A stretch of DNA of 64,000 nucleotides from Bradyrhizobium sp. AUGA SZCCT0176 (GCF_018130145.1 NZ_JAFCMB010000006.1:1-64000); one strand, 5' to 3'. Positions 34,194-43,681 are shown, counted from the stretch's first letter. Made by a program: numbers and translations. The notes: generated by a model not told the origin, from the letters alone.

Positions 34194-35273
34194 TTACCGT
34201 TTCGCTCGCTTGAGCGGCTGCCTGACCGGGACCTCCGCCGTGCGGGGCTGTTCGGTCATCTGGCGGCTGGCCTCCTCGTTCCGGCGGCGCTCGTACCAGG
34301 GTTTTAAGACGCTGAGCCAGAGCTCGCGCGTTCCCATGATCCAGATCGAGATGCCGAAGGGAATCAGGAAATACAGGATCCGGAACACCACCAGCGTCGC
34401 CAGCAATTGCTCCTTGCCGAACTGCGGCAGCGCCACCAGCATCGCGGCGTCGAACACGCCGATGCTGCCTGGCGCGTGGCTGGCGAAGCCAAGCAGTGTT
34501 GCGAGGATGAAGACCACCGCCAGCGAAACGAAATCGATATGGGGCTGCGTCGGCATCAACAGATACATCGCCAGCGCGCAGAACCCGAGATCGACGACGC
34601 CGATCATGACCTGCAGCAGCGTCAGCCGCGCCGAGGGCAGCACTACTTTCCAGCCGTTCTGGCCGAGTTCGCGGCGGTTCTCGCCCATCACCAGCCAGAG
34701 GAAATAGGCCGCGATGCCGGCGAGGCAGCCGAGCGCGATCAGCCGGTTCACCGATGGCGGCAGCAGATCCATGGCCGTCGCCGCTTCGGGATGCCAGGCC
34801 ATGCCGATGCCGAGCACGAACAGATTGCCGAGCCAGAAGGTCAGGCCCGAGAGGAAGCAGATCTTGGCGACATCGATCGCGGTCAGGCCGTAGTCGGAAT
34901 AGATCCGGAAACGGATCGCGCCGCCGGTAAAGACGGTGGCGCCGATGTTGTGGCCGATGGTGTAGCTGGTGAAACTCGACAGCGCGGCGATGCGATAGGG
35001 CACGTGCGTCTTGCCGATGGTTCGCAGCGCAAAGAAATCATAGAAGGTCAGCGTGAAGAACGCGCCTACCACGCACAGCGCGGCCAGCGCGATCCGATGC
35101 GGCGCGATCTCCGTCAGGGCGGTCAGAATGATCGCAGTGTCGACCCCCTTCAGGGTGTTAACCAGATGGGTGACCGCAAGGATGATGATGAGGAGACTCG
35201 CAACGATCCCTAGCCGTTTCCAGCCGATCTTCTCCTTGAAGCCACGCCCAAGCGTGGTCAGCAGCCGATGCAT
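34194..35273 (-). CDS. LPG-synthase-type integral membrane protein (UPF0104)
   Basis: A 359-residue inner membrane protein with about eight hydrophobic segments. It matches the lysylphosphatidylglycerol synthase transmembrane family (AglD/YbhN/HpnL-like), with SSFTSYTIGHNIGATVFTGG, AIRFRIYSDYGLT and ASHAPGSIGVFDAA as landmarks. The soluble aminoacyl-transferase domain of MprF is absent, so it cannot make lysyl-lipid by itself. Relatives act as lipid or hopanoid flippases or are uncharacterised. Charged C-terminal tail. It converges with the autotransporter across a 79-base gap without an obvious strong terminator. Confidence 0.82.
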   Translation of the reverse strand: MHRLLTTLGRGFKEKIGWKRLGIVASLLIIILAVTHLVNTLKGVDTAIILTALTEIAPHRIALAALCVVGAFFTLTFYDFFALRTIGKTHVPYRIAALSSFTSYTIGHNIGATVFTGGAIRFRIYSDYGLTAIDVAKICFLSGLTFWLGNLFVLGIGMAWHPEAATAMDLLPPSVNRLIALGCLAGIAAYFLWLVMGENRRELGQNGWKVVLPSARLTLLQVMIGVVDLGFCALAMYLLMPTQPHIDFVSLAVVFILATLLGFASHAPGSIGVFDAAMLVALPQFGKEQLLATLVVFRILYFLIPFGISIWIMGTRELWLSVLKPWYERRRNEEASRQMTEQPRTAEVPVRQPLKRAKR

Positions 35274-36297
35274 TCATCCTCCCGGCGGGATGGCAAAAGA
35301 AAACCTGTCAAAAGCGGCGACAGGGACGGTCAGACGCACCGTGCGCGAAGACACATAAGCCAAAATCGAACCGTTGTGCAGCCCTTGACAAGCCTAGCTT
35401 CTGCGTTCGTTCGGCAACCCTGTCATACGTCCTACATATGCGGCCGCGTTAACGATTGTGAGTCGCGGCCAGGCGTATTCCCAACGCTCTCTTGTAAGCG
35501 CCGTTCCGCTGTTACCGGGGCCCGCCCCGCGTAGATCGGCTTGAGGAGGGGCCGCGGTTTCGCATTCCCAAGCCGAGGGACGGTTATTGGGAGGCATCAC
35601 GACCATGAACGGCTTGTTCATCCCGAATTGCGGACATCTAGTATTACGTGAGAGACAACTCGTGAAAGCGTCGCCGCCGAGAACGCGGCCGAAAAGCAGC
35701 TTAAACGGGGCTTTTTGTGTCATCTCGACGAAACAGGCGCATGCCCGGAAAGGTGCTTCCGCTGCGGGGGGGCCGATGGGCACGGCGGTCAATTGCCCGT
35801 CGATCGACGGCATCATCCAGAAGGCCGAGGAAGTCGTAAGGCGAGGTCGCGGCCGTGCTGGATGCAACGCTGAGCAATGTCGCCCTACGCCGCTGCGCCT
35901 GACGAGATCTCGCTATGGCTGCCTGATCGCCCGGGTGTGGAAGCTGCCGCGCGACCACGGTGCTGGCCGAGCCCACGGTTGGTCTGCAGCTGATTTGTCC
36001 GGTCCATTGAGGCAAAACGCCGCGCGTGAAAATCGCGCGCGTTCTTGCGTCAGGGGCTGCGATTCTGGCCGGCGTGCCACTGCCGGTGCGGGTACTCACT
36101 GCTTGGGAATCACTTCACGGGTGGCCGTTTGAGGCCGCGCTCGGTCGATAACGGGAATCACCGGGTACCGGCGGGAACCCGCAACCGGCACGCGAGGACG
36201 CCAAGCATTTATTCACCATCGAACCAGACGAAACCGCGTCGGTTACCCCAAATGCACCATTAGCGTCGTCATTACAGACCGGTAGCAGGGGTCTGTG
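35274..36297. other. About 1 kb intergenic region, no supported gene
   Basis: Open frames of up to 181 codons exist on both strands, but none shows family motifs or a good start. A faint trace of a multidrug-type MFS start (LDATLSNVAL read from 35855, broken by TGA codons) may be gene debris. Possible weak hairpins lie at 35690-35717 (aaaagc/gcttttt) and 36017-36037 (cgcgcg/cgcgcg). The region contains the upstream control sequences of the divergent membrane protein and the c-di-GMP gene. Confidence 0.5.
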
Positions 36298-38700
36298 ATG
36301 TATCAAGTTCTGAATTGCCTGGTCACCGAGCATGATTTGCGGCTGGTTGTTCTCGCCGGCATCATTTGCTGGCTCGCCAGCGCGGTAGCGATCAGCCTGT
36401 TTCATCGCGCCAGGGCGTCGCAGGGACGAACCCGCGCGATCTGGGTCGGCCTTGATGCTGCGGTCGGCGGCTGCGGAATCTGGGCCACCCATTTCGTGGC
36501 GATGCTGGCCTACGATCCCGGGGCGGGGGCCGGATACAATATTCCGGTCACCCTGCTGTCGCTGATCTTTGCCGTCTCGATCGCCGCGGTCGGCCTCAGC
36601 GTTGCCCTGCTCAACGACCGCCGGTCGACGCTCGCGATGGGCGGCGCGATTGTCGGCGCTGGCGTCGCAGCGATGCACTACACCGGCATGATGGCGCTCG
36701 AGCTTCCGGCGCGCATCGTCTGGTCGCCCGGCATCGTGCTGGCATCCGTTATGCTCGGGAGCATGTTCGCAGGCCTGGCGCTCGTTGTCGCCGCGCACCG
36801 GGATGACCGCAAACACACCTTGGCCGCCACGGGCCTGCTGACGGTCGCGATCGTTTCCCACCATTTCACGGCGATGGGCGCCGTGACGCTCGTTGCCGAT
36901 CCGACCCTCGTCACCGACGAATTGACGATCTCGCCGGGCGCGCTTTCCTTTCTGACCGCCGTGGCCGCGTTCGCCATTCTCGGCATATCGTTCGTAGCGG
37001 CGTTGCTCGATCGCCGCTCAAGCAGCGAACTGCACCAGCAGAAGGTCCTGCTCGACTCGGCCATCACAAACATGTCGCAGGGACTTTGCATGTTCGATGC
37101 GGACGGCCGCATCATGCTGTTCAACCTGCGCTACAGCGAGATGATGGATCGGACCAACATGCCGCTGCAGGGCCGTTTGCTGGTCGACGTTCTGCGGGAT
37201 CAGAAATCGATCGGAAAATGGGACGGCGATCCCGAAGAATTCTTCAACATTGTGGTGACCGCGGCGAAAGCCGGCGAGAGCCTGAACCGGGTCGTCAGCC
37301 GAAACGGACGTTCAATCCGCGTCGTCGATCAGCCCAAAGAGGGCGGTGGTTGGGTTGCGACCTTCGAGGACATCACCGAATGGCAGGCGGCCCAGGAGCA
37401 GATCACGCATATGGCGCGCCACGACGCGCTCACCAATCTGCCGAACCGGACGCTGTTCCGCGAGCAGCTCGAGAAGGCGCTGCGCCTCGCCAAGCGCAGC
37501 GATCAGCTCGCGGTGTTCTGCCTCGATCTCGATCATTTCAAGGAAATCAACGACTCGCTCGGGCATCCGGTCGGCGACGCCCTGCTGAAGGAAGTTGCCC
37601 GCCGGCTCGGCGAATGCGTCACCGAGCACGACACGGTGGCTAGACTTGGCGGCGACGAATTCGCGGTCGTGCAGTTCTGCAGCGACTGCGATCCGTCGGC
37701 GGTGGCCTTGCTTGCCAGCCACATCGTCGAGAAGATCGGGGAGCCCTACGATATCGGGGGCCACCAGCTCGTCGTCGGCGTCAGCATCGGCATCTCGCTG
37801 GCGCCCGAGGACGGCAAGAACCCCGACGAACTGCTGAAGAAGGCCGATCTCGCGCTCTATCGCGCCAAGGCGGACGGCCGCGGCACCTATCGCTTCTTCG
37901 AGAGCGGAATGGATGCCCGCGCCCAGGCGCGGCGCATTCTGGAACTGGATCTGCGGGCGGCGCTGCAACGCGACGAGTTCGAGGTCTATTATCAACCGAT
38001 CCGCGACGTCGCCAGCGACAGCGTCGTCGCGTTCGAGGCCCTTGTACGCTGGAATCATTCGCTCCGCGGGATGATCGCGCCGGCTAATTTCATTCCGCTG
38101 GCGGAGGAAACCGGCCTGATCATTCCGCTCGGCGATTGGGTGCTTCGGCAGGCCTGCGTGGACGCCGCAGGCTGGTCCGAGGATATCACCGTCGCCGTCA
38201 ATCTTTCGCCGGTGCAGTTCAAGAATCCGAACCTGATCTTGTCCGTGAAGTCGGCGTTGCAGGCCGCCGGTCTTCCGGCGCATCGCCTCGAACTGGAGAT
38301 CACGGAATCGGTGCTGTTGCAGAACAGCGAGGCGACACTGGCGGTTCTGCACGAGCTTCGCGGGTTTGGCGTCAGGATCTCGCTCGACGACTTCGGAACG
38401 GGCTATTCGTCGCTGAGCTATCTGCGCAGCTTCCCGTTCGACAAGATCAAGATCGACCGCTCGTTCGTCACGGAACTGGCCACACGCGACGATTCCATGG
38501 CCATCGTCCGCGCCGTGACCGGATTGGGCAAGAGTCTCGGGATCGTCACCACGGCGGAGGGTGTCGAGACGGAGGCCCAGTTCGATCTGCTGCGCCGCGA
38601 AGGATGCACGCAGGCCCAGGGCTATCTGTTCAGCAAGCCGCGTCCCGCCGCCGAGGTGGCCGCGATGCTGTCGAAGCCGCGCGCGCGCATCGTCGCGTAA
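36298..38700 (+). CDS. MHYT-PAS-GGDEF-EAL cyclic-di-GMP signalling protein
   Basis: An 800-residue membrane protein. Residues 1-245 form an MHYT sensor with seven membrane segments and repeated motifs (ATHFVAML, AMHYTGMMAL, SHHFTAMGAV) thought to bind copper and sense O2, CO or NO. A PAS-like segment (about 258-365) contains ITNMSQGLCMFDADGR. The GGDEF domain at about 370-535 keeps the intact active site RLGGDEFAV, so it may synthesise c-di-GMP. The EAL domain at about 545-795 keeps FEALVRWNH, ITESVLL and LDDFGTGYSSLSYL, so it may also degrade it. Which activity dominates cannot be told. The ATG at 36298 has AGGGG upstream. Confidence 0.93.
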   Translation: MYQVLNCLVTEHDLRLVVLAGIICWLASAVAISLFHRARASQGRTRAIWVGLDAAVGGCGIWATHFVAMLAYDPGAGAGYNIPVTLLSLIFAVSIAAVGLSVALLNDRRSTLAMGGAIVGAGVAAMHYTGMMALELPARIVWSPGIVLASVMLGSMFAGLALVVAAHRDDRKHTLAATGLLTVAIVSHHFTAMGAVTLVADPTLVTDELTISPGALSFLTAVAAFAILGISFVAALLDRRSSSELHQQKVLLDSAITNMSQGLCMFDADGRIMLFNLRYSEMMDRTNMPLQGRLLVDVLRDQKSIGKWDGDPEEFFNIVVTAAKAGESLNRVVSRNGRSIRVVDQPKEGGGWVATFEDITEWQAAQEQITHMARHDALTNLPNRTLFREQLEKALRLAKRSDQLAVFCLDLDHFKEINDSLGHPVGDALLKEVARRLGECVTEHDTVARLGGDEFAVVQFCSDCDPSAVALLASHIVEKIGEPYDIGGHQLVVGVSIGISLAPEDGKNPDELLKKADLALYRAKADGRGTYRFFESGMDARAQARRILELDLRAALQRDEFEVYYQPIRDVASDSVVAFEALVRWNHSLRGMIAPANFIPLAEETGLIIPLGDWVLRQACVDAAGWSEDITVAVNLSPVQFKNPNLILSVKSALQAAGLPAHRLELEITESVLLQNSEATLAVLHELRGFGVRISLDDFGTGYSSLSYLRSFPFDKIKIDRSFVTELATRDDSMAIVRAVTGLGKSLGIVTTAEGVETEAQFDLLRREGCTQAQGYLFSKPRPAAEVAAMLSKPRARIVA

Positions 38701-38703
38701 TCG

Positions 38704-38827
38704 CAGAGCGTTTTCGAGCGAAGCATGCCCTCGGACTTGATCCGGGGGTGGATACCGGTTCGCGTAGCAATCAAGTTTACGCAGATTGCGTAGACTTATC
38801 TGCGGTAGAAAACGCGTCAAAAAGAAT
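38704..38827. repeat. Dispersed repeat 'gagcgttttcgagcgaagc' type, copy 2
   Basis: Begins gagcgttttcgagcgaagc three to six bases after the stop of the c-di-GMP gene, passes through catgccctcgg and taccggttcgcgt, and ends gaaaacgcgtcaaaaa. Compared with the copy at 13128 it carries an insertion containing a gcagattgcg/cttatctgcg imperfect hairpin. It lies between convergent genes. Confidence 0.7.
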
Positions 38828-38838
38828 CGGGTTTGAAG

Positions 38839-39273
38839 TTACGCTTTACGCAGCGCGAAATGCGCGCCGCAGAATGCCATCACGGCGCCGAGGCATAACG
38901 CCGCAAGACCCGAAAGCACGCCCGAAATCGTCGGGATCGGGCTCGGCGCGGAGGCTGCCTGGCCGGCGCCGGCCAGGATCAGCACGCCGACCGCGATCAG
39001 GAACTGGCGCATCCGCTGCGGGATTTGGCCGGACACCGCACTGTGCATCAGATTGGCGGTGAAATAGCCGCCGCAAAACCCGACGCTCGCAATCAGCCAC
39101 CACGCAATGGCCGCGCCCGCGGGCATGAATTCACGGGTATCGGATCGCCACAGGCCGCCGAGATCGAGGCCGTAGCGTGCGCCGAGCATGTGAACGGCAA
39201 GCGCCAGCAGCACCCCGGATATCATCGCGCCGGCCAGAATCAGGCGTCGCGGAAAATAGGTCGTATCGGCCAT
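38839..39273 (-). CDS. Small integral membrane protein of unknown function
   Basis: A 144-residue protein with four hydrophobic segments (LILAGAMISGVLLALAV, AAIAWWLIASVGFCGGYF, FLIAVGVLILAGAG and ISGVLSGLAALCLGAVM). I do not recognise a family. The ATG at 39273 gives an N-terminus of MADTTYFPRR directly before the first helix; a longer frame reaching 39309 has no support. It is divergent from the next small membrane protein gene, with 69 bases between the two starts. Confidence 0.6.
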   Translation of the reverse strand: MADTTYFPRRLILAGAMISGVLLALAVHMLGARYGLDLGGLWRSDTREFMPAGAAIAWWLIASVGFCGGYFTANLMHSAVSGQIPQRMRQFLIAVGVLILAGAGQAASAPSPIPTISGVLSGLAALCLGAVMAFCGAHFALRKA

Positions 39274-39342
39274 GGCCTGCTTGTAAGGTAAAGCCGGCTG
39301 GCCGCGCAAGCTGCGCGCTCGGCCGCTACCGGGATTTTTGAA

Positions 39343-39951
39343 TTGCCAACCTCACTACCGGACAGGACGGAGACATCGGGCGATAGCGCGCCCGAAACCC
39401 GCTATGTCTACAAGGCGTCGCTGATCGGATCGGCGCATGAATTCAAGCTGACCGATGCCGGCTTGTCCTGGCATATCTCGGGCAAGTCCGGTGTCTGGGG
39501 TTACGCCGACATCGCGGCGATCCGCCTCAGTTACAAGCCGTCGTCGATGCAGTCCCGCCGTTTCCGCGCCGACCTTCAGGGCAGGGATGGTGGACGCATC
39601 ACCATTCTCTCGACCACCTGGCAAACCGTCTCGCTGATGGTGCCGCAGGATCGCGACTATCGTGCCTTCATCACCGAGTTGCATCGGCGTATGGCGAACG
39701 CGGGCAGCAAGGCCGCGTTGATCGCCGGTATCGGACGGATCACCTACGCCGCGGCCCTTGCGATGGTGACGTTGCTCGGCATCGCGATGACCGGACTTCT
39801 GGTGCGCGCGTTCGCGACCGGTGAATGGTACGGCGCGTTGTTTCTGGTTGGCTTCGTCGCGCTGTTCAGCTGGCAGATCGGCGGCTTCATCAAGCGTAAC
39901 CGGCCGCGCGCTTACGACTTCGATCATTTGCCGCAAGCATTGCTGCCGTAG
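39343..39951 (+). CDS. Membrane protein of unknown function
   Basis: A 202-residue protein. The first 125 residues are soluble and beta-rich (YKASLIGSAHEFKLTDAGL, GVWGYADIAAIRLSY). Two membrane helices follow at about 128-155 and 160-180, and a short charged tail ends the protein. The soluble part resembles a PH-like domain placed on the cytoplasmic face, but that is only impression. The only sensible start is TTG at 39343, which should be treated as tentative. Confidence 0.6.
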   Translation: MPTSLPDRTETSGDSAPETRYVYKASLIGSAHEFKLTDAGLSWHISGKSGVWGYADIAAIRLSYKPSSMQSRRFRADLQGRDGGRITILSTTWQTVSLMVPQDRDYRAFITELHRRMANAGSKAALIAGIGRITYAAALAMVTLLGIAMTGLLVRAFATGEWYGALFLVGFVALFSWQIGGFIKRNRPRAYDFDHLPQALLP

Positions 39952-40014
39952 TTTCCGCAATCAAGCGCAATCAAATGTGACTTTGCGAGGCGCGCCGCAT
40001 GCGGCAACGTGCCA

Positions 40015-40644
40015 ATGCGTTCCCCGCGGTTGGATGAGCATTGCTGCGAGCACGAAGTGACGGATCGAAGCACGCGATTGCCGACCGAGGCCGAGATTGC
40101 CGCCATCAATGCGCAGCATTTGATCCGCACGCCGCTGAAGCCGGCTGATCTCTTGTTCGTGTTCGGCACCCGCGTCGATGTCAGGGAGCGCGTCGATGAG
40201 GCTTTCAGGCTGTGGCGCGACGGGTACTTTCGCTGCTCGATCGTCAGCGGGGGCACCACGCCGGGGGCGGAGCGTTCGGAATGCGAAATCATTGCCGATG
40301 CGATGATCGCGCGCGGCATCCCGCCCGGGCGGATCCTGCGGGAAGATCGCGCGATGAACACCGGCGAGAATGTGATCTTCTCGCTCCCGGTGATCGATGC
40401 CGCGCTGGGGCTTGCGCATGTTCGCAGCGTGATTTGCCTCGGCAATACCTGGACCGCGCGCCGCTATCCGATGACGCTGCATCGGCACTGGCCGGAAGTG
40501 GAGAAAATGCTGGTCACGGTCGACGGCTTTGCGACACCGCGGTCGCTCTGGCACACCGATCCCGAATTCAGGCGGCGCATGCTCTGTGAATGGGACAAGA
40601 TCGAGCCGTACAAGGCGAATGGCTTCATCGCCGAGTGGCCGTGA
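40015..40644 (+). CDS. YdcF/DUF218 family protein
   Basis: About 209 residues. The DUF218 signature is clear: PADLLFVFGTR, then CSIVSGGTTPGAERSECEII, GIPPGRILREDRAMNTGEN and SVICLGNTWTARRYPM. These proteins have a Rossmann-like fold; relatives SanA and ElyC influence envelope integrity, YdcF binds S-adenosylmethionine. No membrane anchor is present here, so this is the soluble form. The start is uncertain among GTG 40009, ATG 40015 and GTG 40057; none has a good ribosome site. Confidence 0.8.
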   Translation: MRSPRLDEHCCEHEVTDRSTRLPTEAEIAAINAQHLIRTPLKPADLLFVFGTRVDVRERVDEAFRLWRDGYFRCSIVSGGTTPGAERSECEIIADAMIARGIPPGRILREDRAMNTGENVIFSLPVIDAALGLAHVRSVICLGNTWTARRYPMTLHRHWPEVEKMLVTVDGFATPRSLWHTDPEFRRRMLCEWDKIEPYKANGFIAEWP

Positions 40645-40660
40645 GGTGCGGGCGACCGGT

Positions 40661-42004
40661 CTATTCGGTCGATTCGAAATCTTCTTCGCTCGCGCGCAGC
40701 ATTCCCGCCAGCGTGCGCAGCGCCGCATCGAGCTGGTCGACGGGCGGTGCGGCCAGCGCCAGCCTTATTGCGTTCGGCGCATGTCCGGGGCTCACCGCAA
40801 AGGTCGACGAGGGCGTCAACGCGATGTCCCGGCGGGCTGCGGCGGCGACGAAGGTCTGCGACCGCCAGTGATGCGGCAGCGTCAGCCACAGATGGTAGGA
40901 TTTCGGGTTGGCCTGCAACTCGAAGCCGGCCAGCCGTTCGGCGGCAATGTGCTGACGCCGCTGCGCATCGATGCGCTTTAATCTGACGAGTTCGGACGCG
41001 GTGCCGTCGGCCATCATGCGTTGCCCGGCCGCGAAGGCGTATCCCGAGGCCGTCCATCCGCCGGAACGAACCGATGCCATGATACTCTCGCGCAAACGTG
41101 GCGGCGGCACGATGAAGCCGAGCGCCAGACCCGGTGCGACCTTCTTGGAAAGGCTGTCGAGCACGACGCAGCGATCGGGTGCCAATGCCGCCAGCGGTGC
41201 CTCGTCGTCGAGGAATCCATAGACCGCATCTTCGATGATGGTGAGATCGAGTTTCTCGACGACGCGCAGCAACTCGGTGCGGCGCGAGGCCGGCATGGTC
41301 ATGCCCAATGGATTCTGAACCGTCGGCTGGATGTACAGCGCCGACAGATGCGCTTCTCGGTGCGCCTTTTGCACGGCGTCGGGACGCACGCCGTGCTCGT
41401 CCATCGTCAGCGGCACCAGTGTCACGCCGATCCGGGCGGCGATGCCCTTGATGAAAGGATAGGTCAGGGCCTCCACGCCGCAACGGCCGCCGGCCGGTAC
41501 GATCGCGGCCAAGGCGGCGGCGATGCATTGCCGGCCGTTGGCGGTGAAGACGATCTGCTCCGCGCGCGCCGACCAGCCGTTTTGGGAGAGGAAGTCCGCC
41601 GCGATGTTTCTTGCCGCTTGCGTGCCGGCGCTGGTGCCTTGCCGCAACGCGATTTCGAGGGCTTCCGGCCGCTCCAGTCCCTCAAGGCTTTTCGCGATCA
41701 GGGCCGATTGTGTCGGCAGCAGCGGATAATTGACTTCCAGATCGATGCGGGCGCCGCGTGGTTCGGTCAGCGTGGTGATCGCGCGGGGCGCCTGTCCGGA
41801 AATGAACGTGCCGCGTCCGACTTCGCCGACCACGAGGCCTCGCCGTAACAATTCCGTGTAGACGCGGCTCGCGGTGGAGACCGCGATCTTGCGCTCATAG
41901 GCGAAACTGCGCTGCGGCGGCAGGCGATCGCCCGGTTTGAGCCCGCCATTGGCGATCTCGGAGGCAACGGCATCGGCAAGCCTGAGATATTCGAACTTTG
42001 ACAT
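40661..42004 (-). CDS. MocR-type transcription regulator (GntR-HTH plus aminotransferase domain)
   Basis: A 447-residue regulator. Residues 1-70 are a winged helix of GntR type (LADAVASEIANGGLKPGDRL, then VSTASRVYTELLRRGLVVGE). Residues about 85-440 are a fold-type I aminotransferase-like domain. The PLP lysine lies in DSLSKKVAPGLALG, and the cofactor-binding aspartate in IIEDAVYGF. Such proteins sense PLP or amino compounds and usually control a divergent gene. Here the divergent gene encodes a DUF1127 protein and the intervening 182 bases carry three copies of TTGCAC(C/T)GAG. The first box lies three bases before this gene's own start, suggesting autoregulation. Confidence 0.88.
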   Translation of the reverse strand: MSKFEYLRLADAVASEIANGGLKPGDRLPPQRSFAYERKIAVSTASRVYTELLRRGLVVGEVGRGTFISGQAPRAITTLTEPRGARIDLEVNYPLLPTQSALIAKSLEGLERPEALEIALRQGTSAGTQAARNIAADFLSQNGWSARAEQIVFTANGRQCIAAALAAIVPAGGRCGVEALTYPFIKGIAARIGVTLVPLTMDEHGVRPDAVQKAHREAHLSALYIQPTVQNPLGMTMPASRRTELLRVVEKLDLTIIEDAVYGFLDDEAPLAALAPDRCVVLDSLSKKVAPGLALGFIVPPPRLRESIMASVRSGGWTASGYAFAAGQRMMADGTASELVRLKRIDAQRRQHIAAERLAGFELQANPKSYHLWLTLPHHWRSQTFVAAAARRDIALTPSSTFAVSPGHAPNAIRLALAAPPVDQLDAALRTLAGMLRASEEDFESTE

Positions 42005-42006
42005 AA

Positions 42007-42097
42007 TTGCACCGAGAGCAATGTTTTACTTGCACCGAGGAATGTACCGGATCATTTTGAACCTATCAAGCCTGAGATTGCACTGAGGAGAGTGCAA
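42007..42097. promoter_or_regulatory. Operator-like array for the MocR regulator
   Basis: Direct repeats TTGCACCGAG at 42007-42016 and 42030-42039, 23 bases apart, and TTGCACTGAG at 42078-42087. The third is also half of an inverted repeat with GTGCAA at 42092-42097. Direct repeats about two helical turns apart are typical of MocR binding sites. Binding is inferred, not shown. Confidence 0.6.
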
Positions 42098-42186
42098 ACA
42101 ATCAGACCTAAAGGCGCTGCCGCTGATTCCCAGCGATTGCGTCGGCGGCATCGCCTTGCCGCGTGAAAGCCAACTGGAGAAGACCA

Positions 42187-42423
42187 ATGACCATGATGTC
42201 CCAAGCTGCAGCCCAGCCTGCCATTCCCTTCGCATCGAGCGGATTTCTCCGCCGATTCGGGATCTGGGCGCATGTAATCGCCGCGTATCTGGATCGCCGG
42301 GCGGCGGTCAAAGCGCTGCGCCAGCTGGACGATCGTGAACTCCGCGATATCGGAATAACCCGCAGCCACATCGAGCAGGCGGTTTGGGGTCTCGCAGACC
42401 CGGATCTCGGGCGGCTCCGGTAA
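42187..42423 (+). CDS. DUF1127 protein
   Basis: A 78-residue protein with the arginine-rich DUF1127 domain (about 38-70), RQLDDRELRDIGITRSHIEQ. The ATG at 42187 is preferred because GGAG lies upstream, with spacing eight; a longer frame from 42163 is unsupported. Small DUF1127 proteins influence phosphate and carbon uptake, RNA turnover and growth phase in Agrobacterium and Rhodobacter, possibly by binding RNA. Divergent from, and probably controlled by, the MocR regulator. Confidence 0.85.
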   Translation: MTMMSQAAAQPAIPFASSGFLRRFGIWAHVIAAYLDRRAAVKALRQLDDRELRDIGITRSHIEQAVWGLADPDLGRLR

Positions 42424-42512
42424 AGGCTGCGTGCCTTGATCTGGACCAACACAGAATTGCGGCCCGGTCGATCGGCCGGGCTGCATTGTGACTGCGTATC
42501 GCTATCGCTGCA

Positions 42513-42938
42513 TCAATGCCGGACCACCAGCACCGAGCATTTGGCGTAGCGCACCACGTGGCCGGCATTGGAGCCGAGAAAATAGGTCCGCATCGCCGGC
42601 CGGTGCGACGTCATCACGATCAAATCGGCCTTGATCGCCGCAGCCTCTTCCAGGATCTCGTGATAGATACCGCCTTGCCGCACCACGGCGGAAATGCGCG
42701 ACGCCTCGATGCCGGATTCCTGCGCCACGATCGCGAGCGCCTCTTCCGAGGTCTGGCGCTGCTGGGCGTCGAAATCGGCCGGCACATATTCCGCCAGCAT
42801 CACCGGCGTCATCGGCATGACGTTGAGCAGCCGCACCGTGCCGCTCCAGGTCTGTGACAGCGTTGCCGCTGTTGCGATCGCGGGCTTCGCCAGATCGGTG
42901 TCGGCGAGATCGAGCGGCACCAGAATGGATTTGAACAT
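42513..42938 (-). CDS. Universal stress protein (UspA family)
   Basis: A 141-residue single USP domain. The start MFKSILVPLDLADTDLA and the ATP-binding loop region MTSHRPAMRTYFLGSNAGHV followed by KCSVLVVR match the family. The loop reads G-S-N rather than the usual G-S-x-A/T with a preceding GxxG, so nucleotide binding may be altered. Cytoplasmic, usually induced by stress or growth arrest. No operon partner. Confidence 0.88.
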   Translation of the reverse strand: MFKSILVPLDLADTDLAKPAIATAATLSQTWSGTVRLLNVMPMTPVMLAEYVPADFDAQQRQTSEEALAIVAQESGIEASRISAVVRQGGIYHEILEEAAAIKADLIVMTSHRPAMRTYFLGSNAGHVVRYAKCSVLVVRH

Positions 42939-43034
42939 CCGCGCCTCCTGTCGGAAACGAGCCTAGCATGAGGGCGACCGGATGTCCGCCCGGCCTACTT
43001 TGCATGGGGTTGTTTTCGCGATTTTATCTCTGGG

Positions 43035-43586
43035 CTAGTCGTCCGACGTCTGTCTCAGCAGTTTCGGGCTGGTGAAGCGCACGAGGTTGCCGCGGCGAAA
43101 CGCCACCTCGTTCCAGTCCTCGATCGCAAAATCGAGGATCGCAAGGCCGCTGGTCGGCAGATTGTCATTGAGGGCTTTTTTCGCGGCCGCATCGCCGCTG
43201 CCGGATAGCGCCAGCGCCAGTTCATGCATGCCGGGATTGTGGCCGATCACCATCAACCGCTTCGGATCGGTGGCTTCGGCCATGCGGATGATCTGCAGGA
43301 GATGCGTCGGGTCGGCGCCGTAGAGTTCGGCCAGGAACTCGACCTGCGGCGGGGCGAAATCCTTGGCCGCATCCTGCATTGCCTGCCGGACGATCTCCCA
43401 GGTCTGCAGCGTCCGCACCGCGGTTGAGACCAGAACCATGTCGGGAACGGGCAGGTGCCGGCCGATCCAGCCACCGACGGCGGCAGCATCCAGCCGGCCG
43501 CGGTCGTCGAGACGGCGGTCCTGGTCGTGCCCCGAGGGCGCGTCGTGTTCGGTCTTGGCGTGACGCAGCAGCATCAAACGGCGCAT
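43035..43586 (-). CDS. SixA-like phosphohistidine phosphatase
   Basis: A 183-residue histidine phosphatase. The catalytic motif is LLRHAKTEHD (the RH-G variant typical of SixA), followed by RRLDDRGR, the arginine in STAVRTLQTW and the second histidine in VIGHNPGMHELAL. SixA removes phosphate from histidine phosphotransfer proteins, which makes the orphan Hpt protein at 21233 a conceivable but unproven target. The ATG at 43586 is preferred to the upstream TTG at 43595. Confidence 0.85.
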   Translation of the reverse strand: MRRLMLLRHAKTEHDAPSGHDQDRRLDDRGRLDAAAVGGWIGRHLPVPDMVLVSTAVRTLQTWEIVRQAMQDAAKDFAPPQVEFLAELYGADPTHLLQIIRMAEATDPKRLMVIGHNPGMHELALALSGSGDAAAKKALNDNLPTSGLAILDFAIEDWNEVAFRRGNLVRFTSPKLLRQTSDD

Positions 43587-43681
43587 GGGCAGCAATCTCG
43601 ATTCGTTTCGGCCTGAATTAATCTACAGGCTCATGCCCAGGACAAGGTGACAAGCGCCGCAGCGGTCCGTAAGAAAACGCC

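Noticed and set aside
35587..36132. 181-codon ORF in the 1 kb gap
   Set aside because: Atypical composition, poor start, no motif; competing frames of similar length exist on the other strand.
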